DNA from: Halomonas cupida
GTDB lineage: Bacteria > Pseudomonadota > Gammaproteobacteria > Pseudomonadales > Halomonadaceae
Direction of reading: 5' to 3'
DNA length: 64,000 nucleotides
Assembly (NCBI RefSeq): GCF_900142755.1
Contig: NZ_FRCA01000002.1
Location: 396,823 to 460,822 of the forward strand
Positions 1-8,074 of the stretch are shown piece by piece (within the stretch, counting starts at the first letter, position 1; each line of letters starts with the position of its first letter). The notes beneath the pieces were generated by a model. That model was not told the DNA's origin and ran no database searches. It worked only from the letters and a program-made list of their open reading frames with translations. The translations under genes and the position numbers were made by a program.

Positions 1-386
1 GGGCCGGTCTGCCCGTAACCGGAGATGGAACAGTAGATGATGCCAGGATTGAGGGCCTTGATGGTTTCGTAATCCACCTGGAGTTTCTTTGCCACACCGG
101 TGCGATAGTTCTCTACTATCACATCGGCTTCCCGGGCGAGCCGATAGAATATCTCGCGCCCTTCCTCCTCCTTGAGGTTCAGTGAAATACTCTTCTTGTT
201 GCGGTTGATCTGTGCAAAGCAGGTTGACTCATCATTGACGTAAGGACCCATCTGGCGGCTGTCATCACCGCCCTTCTTCTCAACCTTGATGACCTCCGCT
301 CCCATATCGCCAAGCACCATGGTGCAGTATGGACCAGCCATGATCTGGGAAATGTCGAGAACCTTCATCTTCGTTAATGGAAGCAT
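1..386 (-). CDS. Class III CoA-transferase (CaiB/BaiF family), N-terminal part
   Basis: The first 128 codons of a minus-strand gene are present and the rest lies beyond the left edge. The protein begins MLPLTKMKVLDISQIMAGPY and continues with GDMGAEVIKVEKKGGDDSRQ, NRNKKSISLNLK, ADVIVENYRTGVAKKL and IIYCSISGYGQTGP. These are the typical N-terminal blocks of family III CoA-transferases (formyl-CoA, succinyl-CoA:acid transferases). I chose the ATG at 386 because GAGGTGG lies just upstream; a second in-frame ATG at 368 is possible. Family members move CoA from one acyl-CoA to a carboxylic acid in the cytosol. Its location next to acid transporters suggests activation of an imported organic acid. 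The acceptor cannot be read from the sequence. Confidence 0.9.
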   Translation of the reverse strand, partial: MLPLTKMKVLDISQIMAGPYCTMVLGDMGAEVIKVEKKGGDDSRQMGPYVNDESTCFAQINRNKKSISLNLKEEEGREIFYRLAREADVIVENYRTGVAKKLQVDYETIKALNPGIIYCSISGYGQTG

Positions 387-455
387 GCTAACCACCTCGT
401 TGTGATATGAAAGTATTGCAATCGGCAAAGGCCACGAACTGTTATGGAGCCGCCA

Positions 456-554
456 CTACTTTCCGGGCCAGGCATGTGATGTCTTGTCGATGAAAGCGCT
501 GACGGCGCTCTTGTAATCACGGCTGGTGTAGCAGAGTGCGATCAGGTCCTCATG
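456..554 (-). pseudogene. Remnant of enoyl-CoA hydratase/isomerase C-terminus
   Basis: Thirty-two codons ending in TAG read HEDLIALCYTSRDYKSAVSA and then FIDKTSHAWPGK. This matches the usual end of crotonase-family proteins (a segment that runs through x-S-x-D-x-x-x-A-V-x-A-F-x-x-K and ends W-x-G-K). The same frame meets a TGA immediately upstream, and no start or crotonase core exists, so this is a decayed gene end. It directly precedes the CoA-transferase on the same strand, which suggests the two were once one acyl-CoA operon. Identification is from motif memory only. Confidence 0.6.
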
Positions 555-601
555 TCATCTGGATAGCAGTACATGGCTCAAGAATGTTATCGTTCATTTT
601 T

Positions 602-623
602 TGAATTATGAACTCATAATTCA
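602..623. promoter_or_regulatory. Palindromic operator-like site A (perfect)
   Basis: Arms TGAATTATGA and TCATAATTCA are perfect inverted copies around a 2-bp centre. The same motif, whole or half, recurs at 722, 4730, 4995, 7865 and 13574, always between a gene start and its upstream neighbour. I infer binding by the GntR/FCD regulator encoded at 12839-13492. This copy lies between the divergent CoA-transferase and carbonic-anhydrase-like genes. Confidence 0.6.
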
Positions 624-721
624 TTCTTAGGCACTAGACCTTTGTCTGCCTTATTCCGCATATAGATGAATTTCAGAGAAAATACATGAAGTTATAGAAA
701 GACCGACTCCATCTACTGATG

Positions 722-731
722 TGAATTATGA
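722..731. promoter_or_regulatory. Operator half-site B
   Basis: One exact arm, TGAATTATGA, is present 116 bases before the carbonic-anhydrase-like start; the opposite arm is degenerate. Its spacing of about 120 bp from site A could allow cooperative binding or looping, which is inference. Confidence 0.4.
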
Positions 732-846
732 ATACATTTCTTTGACACCACCCGCGGAGCTTCCTATCGTGTTCATGTTTGGGCGGCGACACTGCCGGCT
801 GCCGAACAGTCAACAGCCGTTGACCTACATCAAGAGGAGACAGGAC

Positions 847-1374
847 ATGACCACTTACGCGCTCGAGGAGCTTTCGCCCCGCTACGATGCCAGCGCTTTC
901 ATCGCTCGTGAGGCAGCCATCATCGGTGACGTCCGGCTGGGCAGGAATGTCAGCATCTGGCCGGGAGCCGTGCTACGAGGCGACAACGAGCCGATTCATA
1001 TCGGTGCCAACAGCAACATCCAGGAAAATTGCGTGCTGCATACCGACCCCGACTTTCCTCTGAGCATCGGCCAGGGCGTCACCGTCGGTCATCTGGTCAT
1101 GTTGCATGGTTGCACCATCGGTGACGGCTCCCTGATCGGCATGCACTCGACCATCCTCAACGGCGCCCGGATCGGCGAGAATTGCTTGATCGGAGCCGGC
1201 TCGGTGGTCACCGCCAACAAGGAATTTCCCTCCAACTCACTCATCCTCGGCTCACCAGCCAAGGTGGTGCGGACCCTAAGACCGGAGGAAGTGGCGGGAC
1301 TGGCCGAGAGCAGTCAGAGCTACGTAGCGCGCAAGGATCGCTACCTTGAGCACCTGAGGCCACTGCAAGCCTGA
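847..1374 (+). CDS. Gamma-carbonic anhydrase-like hexapeptide-repeat protein
   Basis: This 175-residue protein is a left-handed beta-helix of the YrdA/PaaY/CaiE type. It shows hexapeptide repeats (IIGDVRLGRNVSIWPGAVLRGD, IGANSNIQENCVLHTD, IGQGVTVGHLVMLHGCTIGD, IGMHSTILNGARIGENCLIGAG) and the three zinc-ligand histidines of gamma-class anhydrases (LHTD, and the two in VGHLVMLHG). The ATG at 847 is chosen because AAGAGGAGA lies just upstream. Relatives next to CoA-ester pathways (PaaY, CaiE) have been linked to thioester hydrolysis or cofactor handling, so a role beside the CoA-transferase is plausible. Two operator-like sites precede it. Catalytic activity is not certain. Confidence 0.85.
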   Translation: MTTYALEELSPRYDASAFIAREAAIIGDVRLGRNVSIWPGAVLRGDNEPIHIGANSNIQENCVLHTDPDFPLSIGQGVTVGHLVMLHGCTIGDGSLIGMHSTILNGARIGENCLIGAGSVVTANKEFPSNSLILGSPAKVVRTLRPEEVAGLAESSQSYVARKDRYLEHLRPLQA

Positions 1375-1440
1375 ATCTATCGTGTATATTTCACCTCCCC
1401 AAAGAATGGGGAAAACAAGCAGGAGTAGATAATTAATCTA

Positions 1441-1468
1441 GAGCCCTCTCCCCTTGAAAAGAGGGCTC
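1441..1468 (-). terminator. Hairpin after the tctA-family gene
   Basis: GAGCCCTCT (1441-1449) pairs with AGAGGGCTC (1460-1468), just past the stop of the leftward tripartite transporter operon and facing the end of the rightward gene at 1374. There is no clear T-run, so termination efficiency is uncertain. Confidence 0.5.
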
Positions 1469-1474
1469 CCAGGA

Positions 1475-2983
1475 TTATTTTGCCAACATCTTTCTTTTTT
1501 GAGATGGGAGAAGCTTCCTTGCAAAAGGAAACACAACAAACAATGCAGTGACTCCCAACAACGTGAGAGCAATTGGGCTATTGAAGAATATCGAGAAATC
1601 TCCACGTGAGATATCCAGTGCCTGACGGAGGCTCGTCTCAAGCCTGGGTGTAAGTACAAAGGCCAATAGCAAGGGCGCTACTGGATATTTGGCGACATTC
1701 ATGAAATAGGCCACTACCCCGGCCCCCAGCATGAACCAGACATCAAACATGCTGTTATTGACACTGTAGGCCCCCACTACACAGATAACCGCGATGACAG
1801 GAATCATGAAGGCAGGCGGAACTCTCAACAGTTTTACCAGGAAGGGGATAATGGCCAATGCTGCCAGTACCGCCATGACATTACCCAGGTACATGGAAGA
1901 AATCAGACCCCAGACAAAATCAGGGCTGTTCTGAAAGAGCATGGGGCCCGGCTGTACGCCCCACATCATCAAGCCTCCCAATAGGACGGCGGCAGTACCG
2001 GACCCCGGAATGCCCAGGGAAAGAAGAGGGGCAAAGGAGCCGGCCGCTGCGGCATTGTTGCCTGCTTCCGAAGCTGCCACACCCTCGATTTTCCCTGTAC
2101 CAAGCTCATCACCGTTGCGCCCTACCTTCCTCTCGAGCACATACGCCAGGAAAGAGCCGGTGGTGGCGCCGGCTCCTGGAAGAATCCCTACAAGGTTACC
2201 CAACACGCCAGAACGGAGCGATACCGGAATAATCCGGCGAACTTCACTTCTATCCAACAGACTCTTCCGCAGACCAATTTTCTGCATCAACCCTTCGGCA
2301 TCTATCCTGTTGACCATCATTTCCAACACCTGGCTAAACCCGAACATTCCGATGACCAGGGGAATGAAGGAAATTCCATTCAGCAAATACATGGAATCGA
2401 AGGTGAAGCGTGGTTGCCCAAACGCCAAGCCAATGCCCACCATCGACAGCATGACACCGACAAACGTCGAGATCAGCCCCTTCTTCGGGCTATCACCGAG
2501 CAGCCAACCGATGGAGCAGAGAGCAAGGACCACGAGTGCGGCGACTTCTGCAGGCCCAAACATCAAGCCGATCCTGGCCAGGGCTGCTCCCATGAAAGTG
2601 AGCATCACAATGCCTACGGTACCGCCAATGAAAGAAGAAATATTGGCAGTGAATAGAGCCTTCCCGGCCTGACCTTTCTTCGAAAGCGGGTAACCGTCCA
2701 GGGCCGTGACTACGGCGGGTGCATCACCGGGTATATTGAGCATGATGGCACTGTAAGATCCGCCATACATGCAACCATAATACAGCGCACCAAGCATGAT
2801 GATCCCTGTGATCGGATCCATTTGAAATGTCAGCGGCAATAACAAGGCAACACCGGTCACGGAGCCAAGCCCTGGTATCGCGCCGATCATGATACCCAAG
2901 CTGGCCCCGACCAGCGCAGCAAATACATTAGGAACTGTCAGAGAGGTGGCAAAACCCAACAGCAAGGACTGCAGGATATCCAT
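1475..2983 (-). CDS. TctA-family large permease, tripartite tricarboxylate transporter
   Basis: The 502-residue hydrophobic protein has the length and signature blocks of TctA: GASLGIMIGAIPGLGSVTGV near the N-terminus, YYGCMYGGSYSAIMLNIPGD, a second half repeat with GILPGAGATTGSFLAYVLE and EAGNNAAAAGSFAPLLSLGI. TctA forms the main membrane channel of secondary transporters that take up carboxylates with a periplasmic binding protein. It follows the tctB-family gene after 14 bp and ends the operon. Substrate range in this family is wide (citrate, aromatic and other carboxylates) and is not predictable here. Confidence 0.95.
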   Translation of the reverse strand: MDILQSLLLGFATSLTVPNVFAALVGASLGIMIGAIPGLGSVTGVALLLPLTFQMDPITGIIMLGALYYGCMYGGSYSAIMLNIPGDAPAVVTALDGYPLSKKGQAGKALFTANISSFIGGTVGIVMLTFMGAALARIGLMFGPAEVAALVVLALCSIGWLLGDSPKKGLISTFVGVMLSMVGIGLAFGQPRFTFDSMYLLNGISFIPLVIGMFGFSQVLEMMVNRIDAEGLMQKIGLRKSLLDRSEVRRIIPVSLRSGVLGNLVGILPGAGATTGSFLAYVLERKVGRNGDELGTGKIEGVAASEAGNNAAAAGSFAPLLSLGIPGSGTAAVLLGGLMMWGVQPGPMLFQNSPDFVWGLISSMYLGNVMAVLAALAIIPFLVKLLRVPPAFMIPVIAVICVVGAYSVNNSMFDVWFMLGAGVVAYFMNVAKYPVAPLLLAFVLTPRLETSLRQALDISRGDFSIFFNSPIALTLLGVTALFVVFPFARKLLPSQKRKMLAK

Positions 2984-2997
2984 AGAAGACTTCCCCT

Positions 2998-3468
2998 TTA
3001 TTTTATCATTTCAAGGAAAAATCCTTGAGGGAATGGCACCTTCAGCCATAGGGAAAACACGAGGTAAATTGCTGCACCAGCACCGGCTCCGGTCAGAACG
3101 GCCTTGTACCAGGATTTTCGCTCTACGATCAGGATCCATAGCACGATGAACAACGCCATGGCCAACACCATGCCTATCAAGGGAATACTGGCTACTGTAA
3201 CGGCCATGGCAGCCGCTGGCCAAAGCCCCTTGATTCCCACAGCTTTGACTTTTACAGGAGAGAACAAGAACTCATAGATTCCCAGCACGGCCGCCCCCAA
3301 TCCTGCTACAACCGGGAAGAACCCACCTCCAGGGCCACTATTTACCCAAAATCCGTACTTGAAGTATCCAAGCGCTGCCCACGCAGCCCCCATCAACACA
3401 ATACCGATGGTGACTAGACCCGGAAGACAGGATAGGCTCTCTTTCTCAGGAGACTTTTCAATATTCAT
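2998..3468 (-). CDS. TctB-family small permease, tripartite tricarboxylate transporter
   Basis: A 156-residue membrane protein with four hydrophobic stretches, the normal architecture of TctB (DUF1468). The GPGGGFFPVVAGLGAAVLGI segment is characteristic. The start at ATG 3468 is preceded by GGAGGGGG; a longer frame up to 3489 would overlap this ribosome binding site. TctB pairs with the TctA protein encoded next. It lies after a strong intercistronic terminator, so it is probably translated from read-through transcripts at a lower level than the binding protein. Confidence 0.88.
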   Translation of the reverse strand: MNIEKSPEKESLSCLPGLVTIGIVLMGAAWAALGYFKYGFWVNSGPGGGFFPVVAGLGAAVLGIYEFLFSPVKVKAVGIKGLWPAAAMAVTVASIPLIGMVLAMALFIVLWILIVERKSWYKAVLTGAGAGAAIYLVFSLWLKVPFPQGFFLEMIK

Positions 3469-3547
3469 ATTTCCCCCTCCCCTTACCATGACAGCCTCGT
3501 TTCGCTACACATCGGAAGATTAAAATAGTCGCTTGCAATGATCACAT

Positions 3548-3592
3548 AAAAAAAGGCGGCGAATGGTATAGCAGGAACACCATAACGCCGCC
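3548..3592 (-). terminator. Intercistronic terminator/attenuator between binding protein and permease genes
   Basis: On the minus strand GGCGGCG pairs with CGCCGCC (arms 3586-3592 and 3555-3561), an inner ATGGT/ACCAT extends the structure, and seven T residues follow. This is a textbook intrinsic terminator placed inside an operon. It would keep the binding protein in molar excess over the permease subunits. Confidence 0.8.
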
Positions 3593-3599
3593 AGAAATT

Positions 3600-4571
3600 T
3601 TACTCGATGATACCGACTTCCTTGAATTTCTCGGTATACCTTGCCTTCTCTTCACTATAAAACTCAGCACTTTCCTCGGCACCCACAAAAGTACCAATCA
3701 GGTTATTCTTATCGATATAGTCATTATTCCATTGCTCGCTTTCTGAGGCCTTTTCCAATACACCTTCCCAGTAGGCTACGGCTTCCGCAGGCATATCTGG
3801 AGGACCGGCATAGCCGCGGAAAATCATGAGCTTGATATCAGGATGACCAAGCTCGGCGAAGGTGGGGACATCGTCATAGGGGGCTTCCAGGCGTTCTTCC
3901 GCAAGAGCGGCAAGGCTTCTAACCTGTGCAGGATCCATACGTGAACCCAGCTTGTATACGGCCGCATCAATATGGCCACCCAGCAAGGCTGAAGTCACTT
4001 CGCCAGTGCCGCCGAAGGGAACGTACTGGAAATCGGCGCCCAGACTGGAGTTGAGCATGGCAAAGGCAAGGTGGTCCTCTCCTCCTCTTCCAGCACCGCC
4101 AATGGTGACGCTGCCCGGATCCTGCTTCGCTTGTTCGACCAATTCATCGACATTCTCGATATCACTATCTGCAGCCACACCCAGAAGTAGCGTATCCAGC
4201 GCCAAGGTACCGAGAGGGGTCAAGTCTTCCAGCTGAACATCGGCGTCGTTCGTCACCATGCTCATCATCTGGCCTCCATTGAAGGTCATGATGGTATGGT
4301 CATCCCCTCTCTTGTTGAAGGTATAGCTATTACCAACGGCCCCCGAGCCGCCCGGTCGGTTGTTGACCAGGATCGTCTGGTCGACAAAGTCATTCTGGCG
4401 GATGACTTCCACCAGCATGCGCGCATTGATATCACTGCCTCCGCCGGCGCTATACGGCACAATGAATTCAACATTACGCTCCGGCTCCCAAGCGCTTGCG
4501 CTACCACTGAAAACTGCCAGGCAAAGCACACCTGACATTGCTGTTTTCCCTACCCATTTCATTCTGGTCAT
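3600..4571 (-). CDS. Bug/TctC-family periplasmic solute-binding protein
   Basis: The 323-residue protein starts with a signal peptide (basic MTRMKWVGK, hydrophobic core, cleavage near ASA-W at about residue 28). The mature part shows Bug-family blocks: VEFIVPYSAGGGSDINARML, ILVNNRPGGSGAVG, GGAGRGGEDHLAFA and VPFGGTGEVTSALLGGHIDA. Such proteins deliver carboxylates to TctAB permeases. It is first in its operon (tctC-tctB-tctA order) and is followed by an attenuator. Two operator-like palindromes lie in the 650-bp region upstream. The ligand is unknown. Confidence 0.93.
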   Translation of the reverse strand: MTRMKWVGKTAMSGVLCLAVFSGSASAWEPERNVEFIVPYSAGGGSDINARMLVEVIRQNDFVDQTILVNNRPGGSGAVGNSYTFNKRGDDHTIMTFNGGQMMSMVTNDADVQLEDLTPLGTLALDTLLLGVAADSDIENVDELVEQAKQDPGSVTIGGAGRGGEDHLAFAMLNSSLGADFQYVPFGGTGEVTSALLGGHIDAAVYKLGSRMDPAQVRSLAALAEERLEAPYDDVPTFAELGHPDIKLMIFRGYAGPPDMPAEAVAYWEGVLEKASESEQWNNDYIDKNNLIGTFVGAEESAEFYSEEKARYTEKFKEVGIIE

Positions 4572-4729
4572 TCTGTCACTCCGATTTGTAATTGTTGCAC
4601 GGCATGTACAGACCCATAGCTGCGACGGGCATGTCCAGCACTGGCCACCGGAACATCCTCTTGCAGCGCACTCCTGCCAGGACCGCCAGGCCGAAAGCCC
4701 TGTGGCCTGCCCTCGCAGTCATGATTATT

Positions 4730-4751
4730 GTAATTTTGAACTCATAATTCA
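4730..4751. promoter_or_regulatory. Operator-like site C
   Basis: The right arm TCATAATTCA is exact and the left arm GTAATTTTGA matches 7 of 10 positions, with the same AC centre as site A. It lies about 160 bases upstream of the Bug/TctC start. Confidence 0.5.
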
Positions 4752-4994
4752 TTTTATCAATGAGAACTTTAGTCTACCCACACATTGTTCCGGCTTCCTC
4801 CAGAAGCCCCGGCTACCACCGACAGCCCCGGAAGTGACATTCCAGAACCAGACTCAAGCAGTGCTTTATCAGTCACAAAAATCTGATTTTACTGACATTT
4901 CTCTGAGAGAATCTGGCGATAGCAGCCGACCTTCCCTTCCTGTCCTCCATGTGCCTCTCCAGACCCAAGAAAATTATCGACGAAAGTGGCATTT

Positions 4995-5016
4995 AGTATA
5001 ATGAATTCATAATTCA
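4995..5016. promoter_or_regulatory. Operator-like site D
   Basis: The right arm TCATAATTCA is exact; the left arm AGTATAATGA matches 7 of 10. It lies 205 bases before the aldehyde dehydrogenase start and faces the divergent transporter operon. Confidence 0.5.
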
Positions 5017-5220
5017 TATTAAATCATCCTGTTGACTCCCCCCTCCTATCGGTCATGTCAGACAGCAGGCTCAGGGTTGACTCAGACAGGGTTGACTCAG
5101 AGAGACATCAAGCACGGCCAGGATCGCGGCCCACATTGCGCCAGCGGCCGATCGGCACATGTCGGCTCGTTCATTAAAACCCACGACTAGTTCCATGAAA
5201 CTCACTACTCGGGAAATACC

Positions 5221-6672
5221 ATGAACCTGAATGATCCCGCCCTTTTCAGACAACACTGCTATATCGATGGACGCTGGGCAGAGGCCGAAGGAAAGGCCAC
5301 CATCGAGGTCACCAATCCGGCCACCAGTAACCGATTGGGTACGGTACCCAGGCTGAGCAAGGACGAAGTCAGCGCAGCCATTGATGCCGCCGATCGTGCC
5401 TTTCCCTTGTGGAAAGCCAGCACAGCCAAGCAACGTGCCTCGATCCTTCGTCGCTGGTTCGACCTATGCATGGAGCATCAGGAGGATCTGGCTCAGATCC
5501 TGACCCTGGAACAGGGCAAGCCACTTCAGGAGGCACGTGGAGAAATCGCCTATGGCGCCTCTTTTATCGAATGGTTTGGCGAAGAGGCCAAACGGATCTA
5601 TGGCGATATCATCCCGGCTCATGCCAATGATCGACGTATTGTTGTCACCAAGGAGCCGGTCGGCGTGGTAGCTGCCATTACCCCCTGGAACTTCCCCAAC
5701 GCCATGATCACCCGCAAGGCGGCCGCGGCCATGGCGGCCGGATGCACCGTGGTGGTCAAACCCGCTTCAAGTACCCCCTACTCGGCCCTGGCGCTGGCTG
5801 AACTCGCCGAGCGGGCCGGCGTACCTCGGGGCGTGCTGAATGTTGTCACGGGGAACTCGGACGTCGTAGGTAGCGAGCTGACCGACAACCCACGCGTTCG
5901 CAAGCTCTCCTTCACCGGCTCCACCGAAGTCGGCAAGATACTACTCGGCGAGTGCGCGAAAACCGTCAAGAAGGTCTCGATGGAACTGGGTGGCAATGCG
6001 CCCTTCATCATCTTCGAGGATGCCGATCTCGACCAGGCGGTTGCAGGGGTGATGGCCTCCAAGTTTCGCAACACCGGCCAGACCTGTGTCTGCGCGAACC
6101 GGATCTTCGTTCACGACAGGATCTACGACGACTTTGCCGACCGGCTGGCCTCTGCCGTCAGCGCACTCAAGGTAGGCAGCGGTCTCGAGGAGAACGTCGC
6201 ACTAGGGCCATTGATCAACCCGGCGGCCGTCGAGAAGGTGGAGCAACATATCGAGGATGCGAAAGCCAAGGGGGCTAGCGTTTATCTGGGCGGGAAACGC
6301 CACGAGCTGCAGGGGAATTTCTTCCAACCGACGATCCTGACAAACGTCTCCCCCGACTCGATGCTCATGCACGATGAAACCTTCGGCCCCGTGGCCCCGC
6401 TGTTGCGCTTCAGCGATGAAGATGACGTGATCCGCCAGGCCAACAACACCACGCTGGGGTTGGCCAGCTACTTCTATACCCGTGACGTAGGGCGCGTCTG
6501 GCGCGTAGCGGAAGCCCTGGAATCCGGCATCGTAGGTATCAACGAGGGCATCATCTCCAGCGAGTTGGCCCCCTTTGGCGGGATCAAGGAGTCCGGTATC
6601 GGTCGCGAAGGCTCCAGGTACGGCATCGATGATTATATCGAGATCAAGTATCTCTGCATGGGCGGCCTTTGA
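5221..6672 (+). CDS. NAD(P)-dependent succinate-semialdehyde dehydrogenase family protein
   Basis: A full-length (483-residue) aldehyde dehydrogenase of the GabD/SSADH subfamily. Visible blocks are GVVAAITPWNFPNAMITRK (Rossmann/nucleotide), SFTGSTEVGK, the general base Glu255 in MELGGNAPF and the nucleophile Cys289 in NTGQTCVCANR, followed by ETFGPVAPLLRF and PFGGIKESGIGREG. The second cysteine two residues after the catalytic one is typical of SSADHs. It oxidises a semialdehyde to the acid in the cytosol. The next gene, a beta-hydroxyacid dehydrogenase, could act on the same semialdehyde in the opposite direction. The true substrate may be succinate semialdehyde, malonate semialdehyde or a related compound. 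Confidence 0.92.
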   Translation: MNLNDPALFRQHCYIDGRWAEAEGKATIEVTNPATSNRLGTVPRLSKDEVSAAIDAADRAFPLWKASTAKQRASILRRWFDLCMEHQEDLAQILTLEQGKPLQEARGEIAYGASFIEWFGEEAKRIYGDIIPAHANDRRIVVTKEPVGVVAAITPWNFPNAMITRKAAAAMAAGCTVVVKPASSTPYSALALAELAERAGVPRGVLNVVTGNSDVVGSELTDNPRVRKLSFTGSTEVGKILLGECAKTVKKVSMELGGNAPFIIFEDADLDQAVAGVMASKFRNTGQTCVCANRIFVHDRIYDDFADRLASAVSALKVGSGLEENVALGPLINPAAVEKVEQHIEDAKAKGASVYLGGKRHELQGNFFQPTILTNVSPDSMLMHDETFGPVAPLLRFSDEDDVIRQANNTTLGLASYFYTRDVGRVWRVAEALESGIVGINEGIISSELAPFGGIKESGIGREGSRYGIDDYIEIKYLCMGGL

Positions 6673-6706
6673 ATTTCGACCGGGTAAACGACACAGGACA
6701 TGGCAT

Positions 6707-7603
6707 ATGAGCAGCAAGCAACAATGGGTCGGCATGGTCGGCGTCGGGTTGATGGGGCATGGCATCGCCAGCAGCCTGCAACGCCACGGCTGGTCCTTGA
6801 ACTTCCTGGAACATCCTGGCAACCAGCCGGTCGAGGACTTGATCTCAAGGGGAGCAACCGCCTACTCCAGTGGGGCGGCACTCGCCGCCGACTCCGATGT
6901 CATCATCCTCTGCGTGACAGGCACTCCTCAGGTCGAAGACGTGTTGTTCAGTGATGGCGGCGTTCTGGAGGGACTTCGTACGGGGAGGGTTGTCATCGAT
7001 TGCTCGACGGCGATACCCAGCTCCACCCTGCGGATTGCCGAGGCGGTGGAAGCCGCGGGTGGTCGTTTCCTGGATGCTCCGATGACCCGTACCCCCAAGG
7101 AAGCCGCAGAGGGGCGACTCAACCTGATCGTAGGGGGGGACCGTGAACTCTTCGAAGCCCAACTCCCCCTGCTGCAGAGTTATGCCGAAAATATCACCCA
7201 TGCCGGGCCGGTGGGCTCGGGCCATAAACTGAAGCTGCTGCACAATTTCGTATCGATCGGCTTTTCCACAGTGCTGGCGGAAGCGGCGGCCTGTGCCGAA
7301 CAAGGTGGTATCGAGGCCGAAGTGCTGGTCGACGTACTGGCCCAGGGCGGTGGCGCGGGAACCGTCCTGGAGCGCTTGCGGCCCTACATTCTCGCGCGGG
7401 ACGACAGTGGCTTTCGCTTCAGCATCTCCAATGCGCACAAGGATCTGGGCTACTACCTGGCAATGGCCAGGGATACCAATGCGACCCAGAGCGCCGCCGC
7501 AGGAATCCATCAGGTGCTGGAGGACGCACAGTCCCCGGGCCATGCCCATTCCACGGTGCCTGAACTGGTCAGTATCCTGACAGACCAGGCGCGAAGAAAG
7601 TGA
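6707..7603 (+). CDS. NAD(P)-dependent beta-hydroxyacid dehydrogenase (3-hydroxyisobutyrate dehydrogenase superfamily)
   Basis: The 298-residue protein has an N-terminal Rossmann motif (VGMVGVGLMGHGIASSL), the substrate-binding block LDAPMTRTPKEAAEGRLNLI and the catalytic lysine region GPVGSGHKLKLLHN. The family includes 3-hydroxyisobutyrate, tartronate-semialdehyde and glyoxylate/succinate-semialdehyde reductases. The start at ATG 6707 is used because a longer frame would run into the aldehyde dehydrogenase gene; only a weak AGGA precedes it. It lies 34 bp after the dehydrogenase, so both are probably co-transcribed. Substrate-loop residues (TRTP instead of the common SGG) differ from the paralogue at 10962-11858, so the two likely use different substrates. 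Confidence 0.88.
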   Translation: MSSKQQWVGMVGVGLMGHGIASSLQRHGWSLNFLEHPGNQPVEDLISRGATAYSSGAALAADSDVIILCVTGTPQVEDVLFSDGGVLEGLRTGRVVIDCSTAIPSSTLRIAEAVEAAGGRFLDAPMTRTPKEAAEGRLNLIVGGDRELFEAQLPLLQSYAENITHAGPVGSGHKLKLLHNFVSIGFSTVLAEAAACAEQGGIEAEVLVDVLAQGGGAGTVLERLRPYILARDDSGFRFSISNAHKDLGYYLAMARDTNATQSAAAGIHQVLEDAQSPGHAHSTVPELVSILTDQARRK

Positions 7604-7687
7604 GATGCCGATGGCGCTGCTGGGCAATGTCCATGGCCAATCTCACTGACCAACGCCAACCGGGCTTGTTGCCTCAACTCATCGATC

Positions 7688-7714
7688 AATTCGTCCAATT
7701 CGTCCAATTCGTCC
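7688..7714. repeat. 9-bp tandem repeat, three copies
   Basis: AATTCGTCC is repeated three times without change. Confidence 0.85.
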
Positions 7715-7864
7715 ACCACTGGCAAGCACAACCGCGAACAGGATCGCCCTGTCTATATCACCCCGTCTACACCACCCCGGCCCGTGACGCCCGCGGAAAT
7801 ACTACTGTCGACACCATGCCGGTCGCCAGACCGGCAACAGCGACGAAAGTACAAAACGCAAAAA

Positions 7865-7886
7865 TGAATTATGAGTTCATAATAAT
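7865..7886. promoter_or_regulatory. Operator-like site E
   Basis: The left arm TGAATTATGA is exact and the right arm TCATAATAAT matches the first seven positions. It lies 190 bases before the TRAP binding-protein start. Confidence 0.55.
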
Positions 7887-8074
7887 ATAGTACAGGAAGC
7901 GAAGCTCGATGCCTTTCCTGTCCGGCCAGGACGATCAACCAGGGACGATGGAAATACGAAAGCGTATCCGTAGCACACTCTGTGCATGACATTGCTCAGA
8001 GGCGAACGATAACAAGATCAGCCCTAGCGGCACGCCAATAAGTTAGCGGCACGTCAACAAAAGAGAGGTACAAG

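Larger units (their letters stand above)
387..846. other. Intergenic region between divergent units
   Basis: This stretch separates the leftward CoA-transferase from the rightward carbonic-anhydrase-like gene. It holds the enoyl-CoA hydratase remnant (456-554), a perfect operator-like palindrome (602-623) and a half-site (722-731). A GTG-started extension of the downstream frame to 721 overlaps that half-site and is not believed. I see no other gene. Confidence 0.6.
4572..5220. other. Divergent regulatory region between TTT operon and aldehyde dehydrogenase
   Basis: About 650 bases hold no convincing gene. They contain operator-like sites at 4730-4751 and 4995-5016 and a perfect 15-bp tandem duplication (unit CAGGGTTGACTCAGA, 5072-5101). 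Promoters for both divergent units should lie here. Confidence 0.5.
7604..8074. other. Intergenic region before the TRAP operon
   Basis: About 470 bases without a credible gene. They contain a 9-bp triplication (7688-7714), operator-like site E (7865-7886) and a 14-bp near-exact direct repeat (TAGCGGCACGCCAA/TAGCGGCACGTCAA) just before the dctP-type gene. Confidence 0.5.

Noticed and set aside
721..846. GTG-started N-terminal extension of the carbonic-anhydrase-like protein
   Set aside because: It runs over the operator half-site, has no family similarity, and the ATG at 847 has a good ribosome binding site and matches family length.
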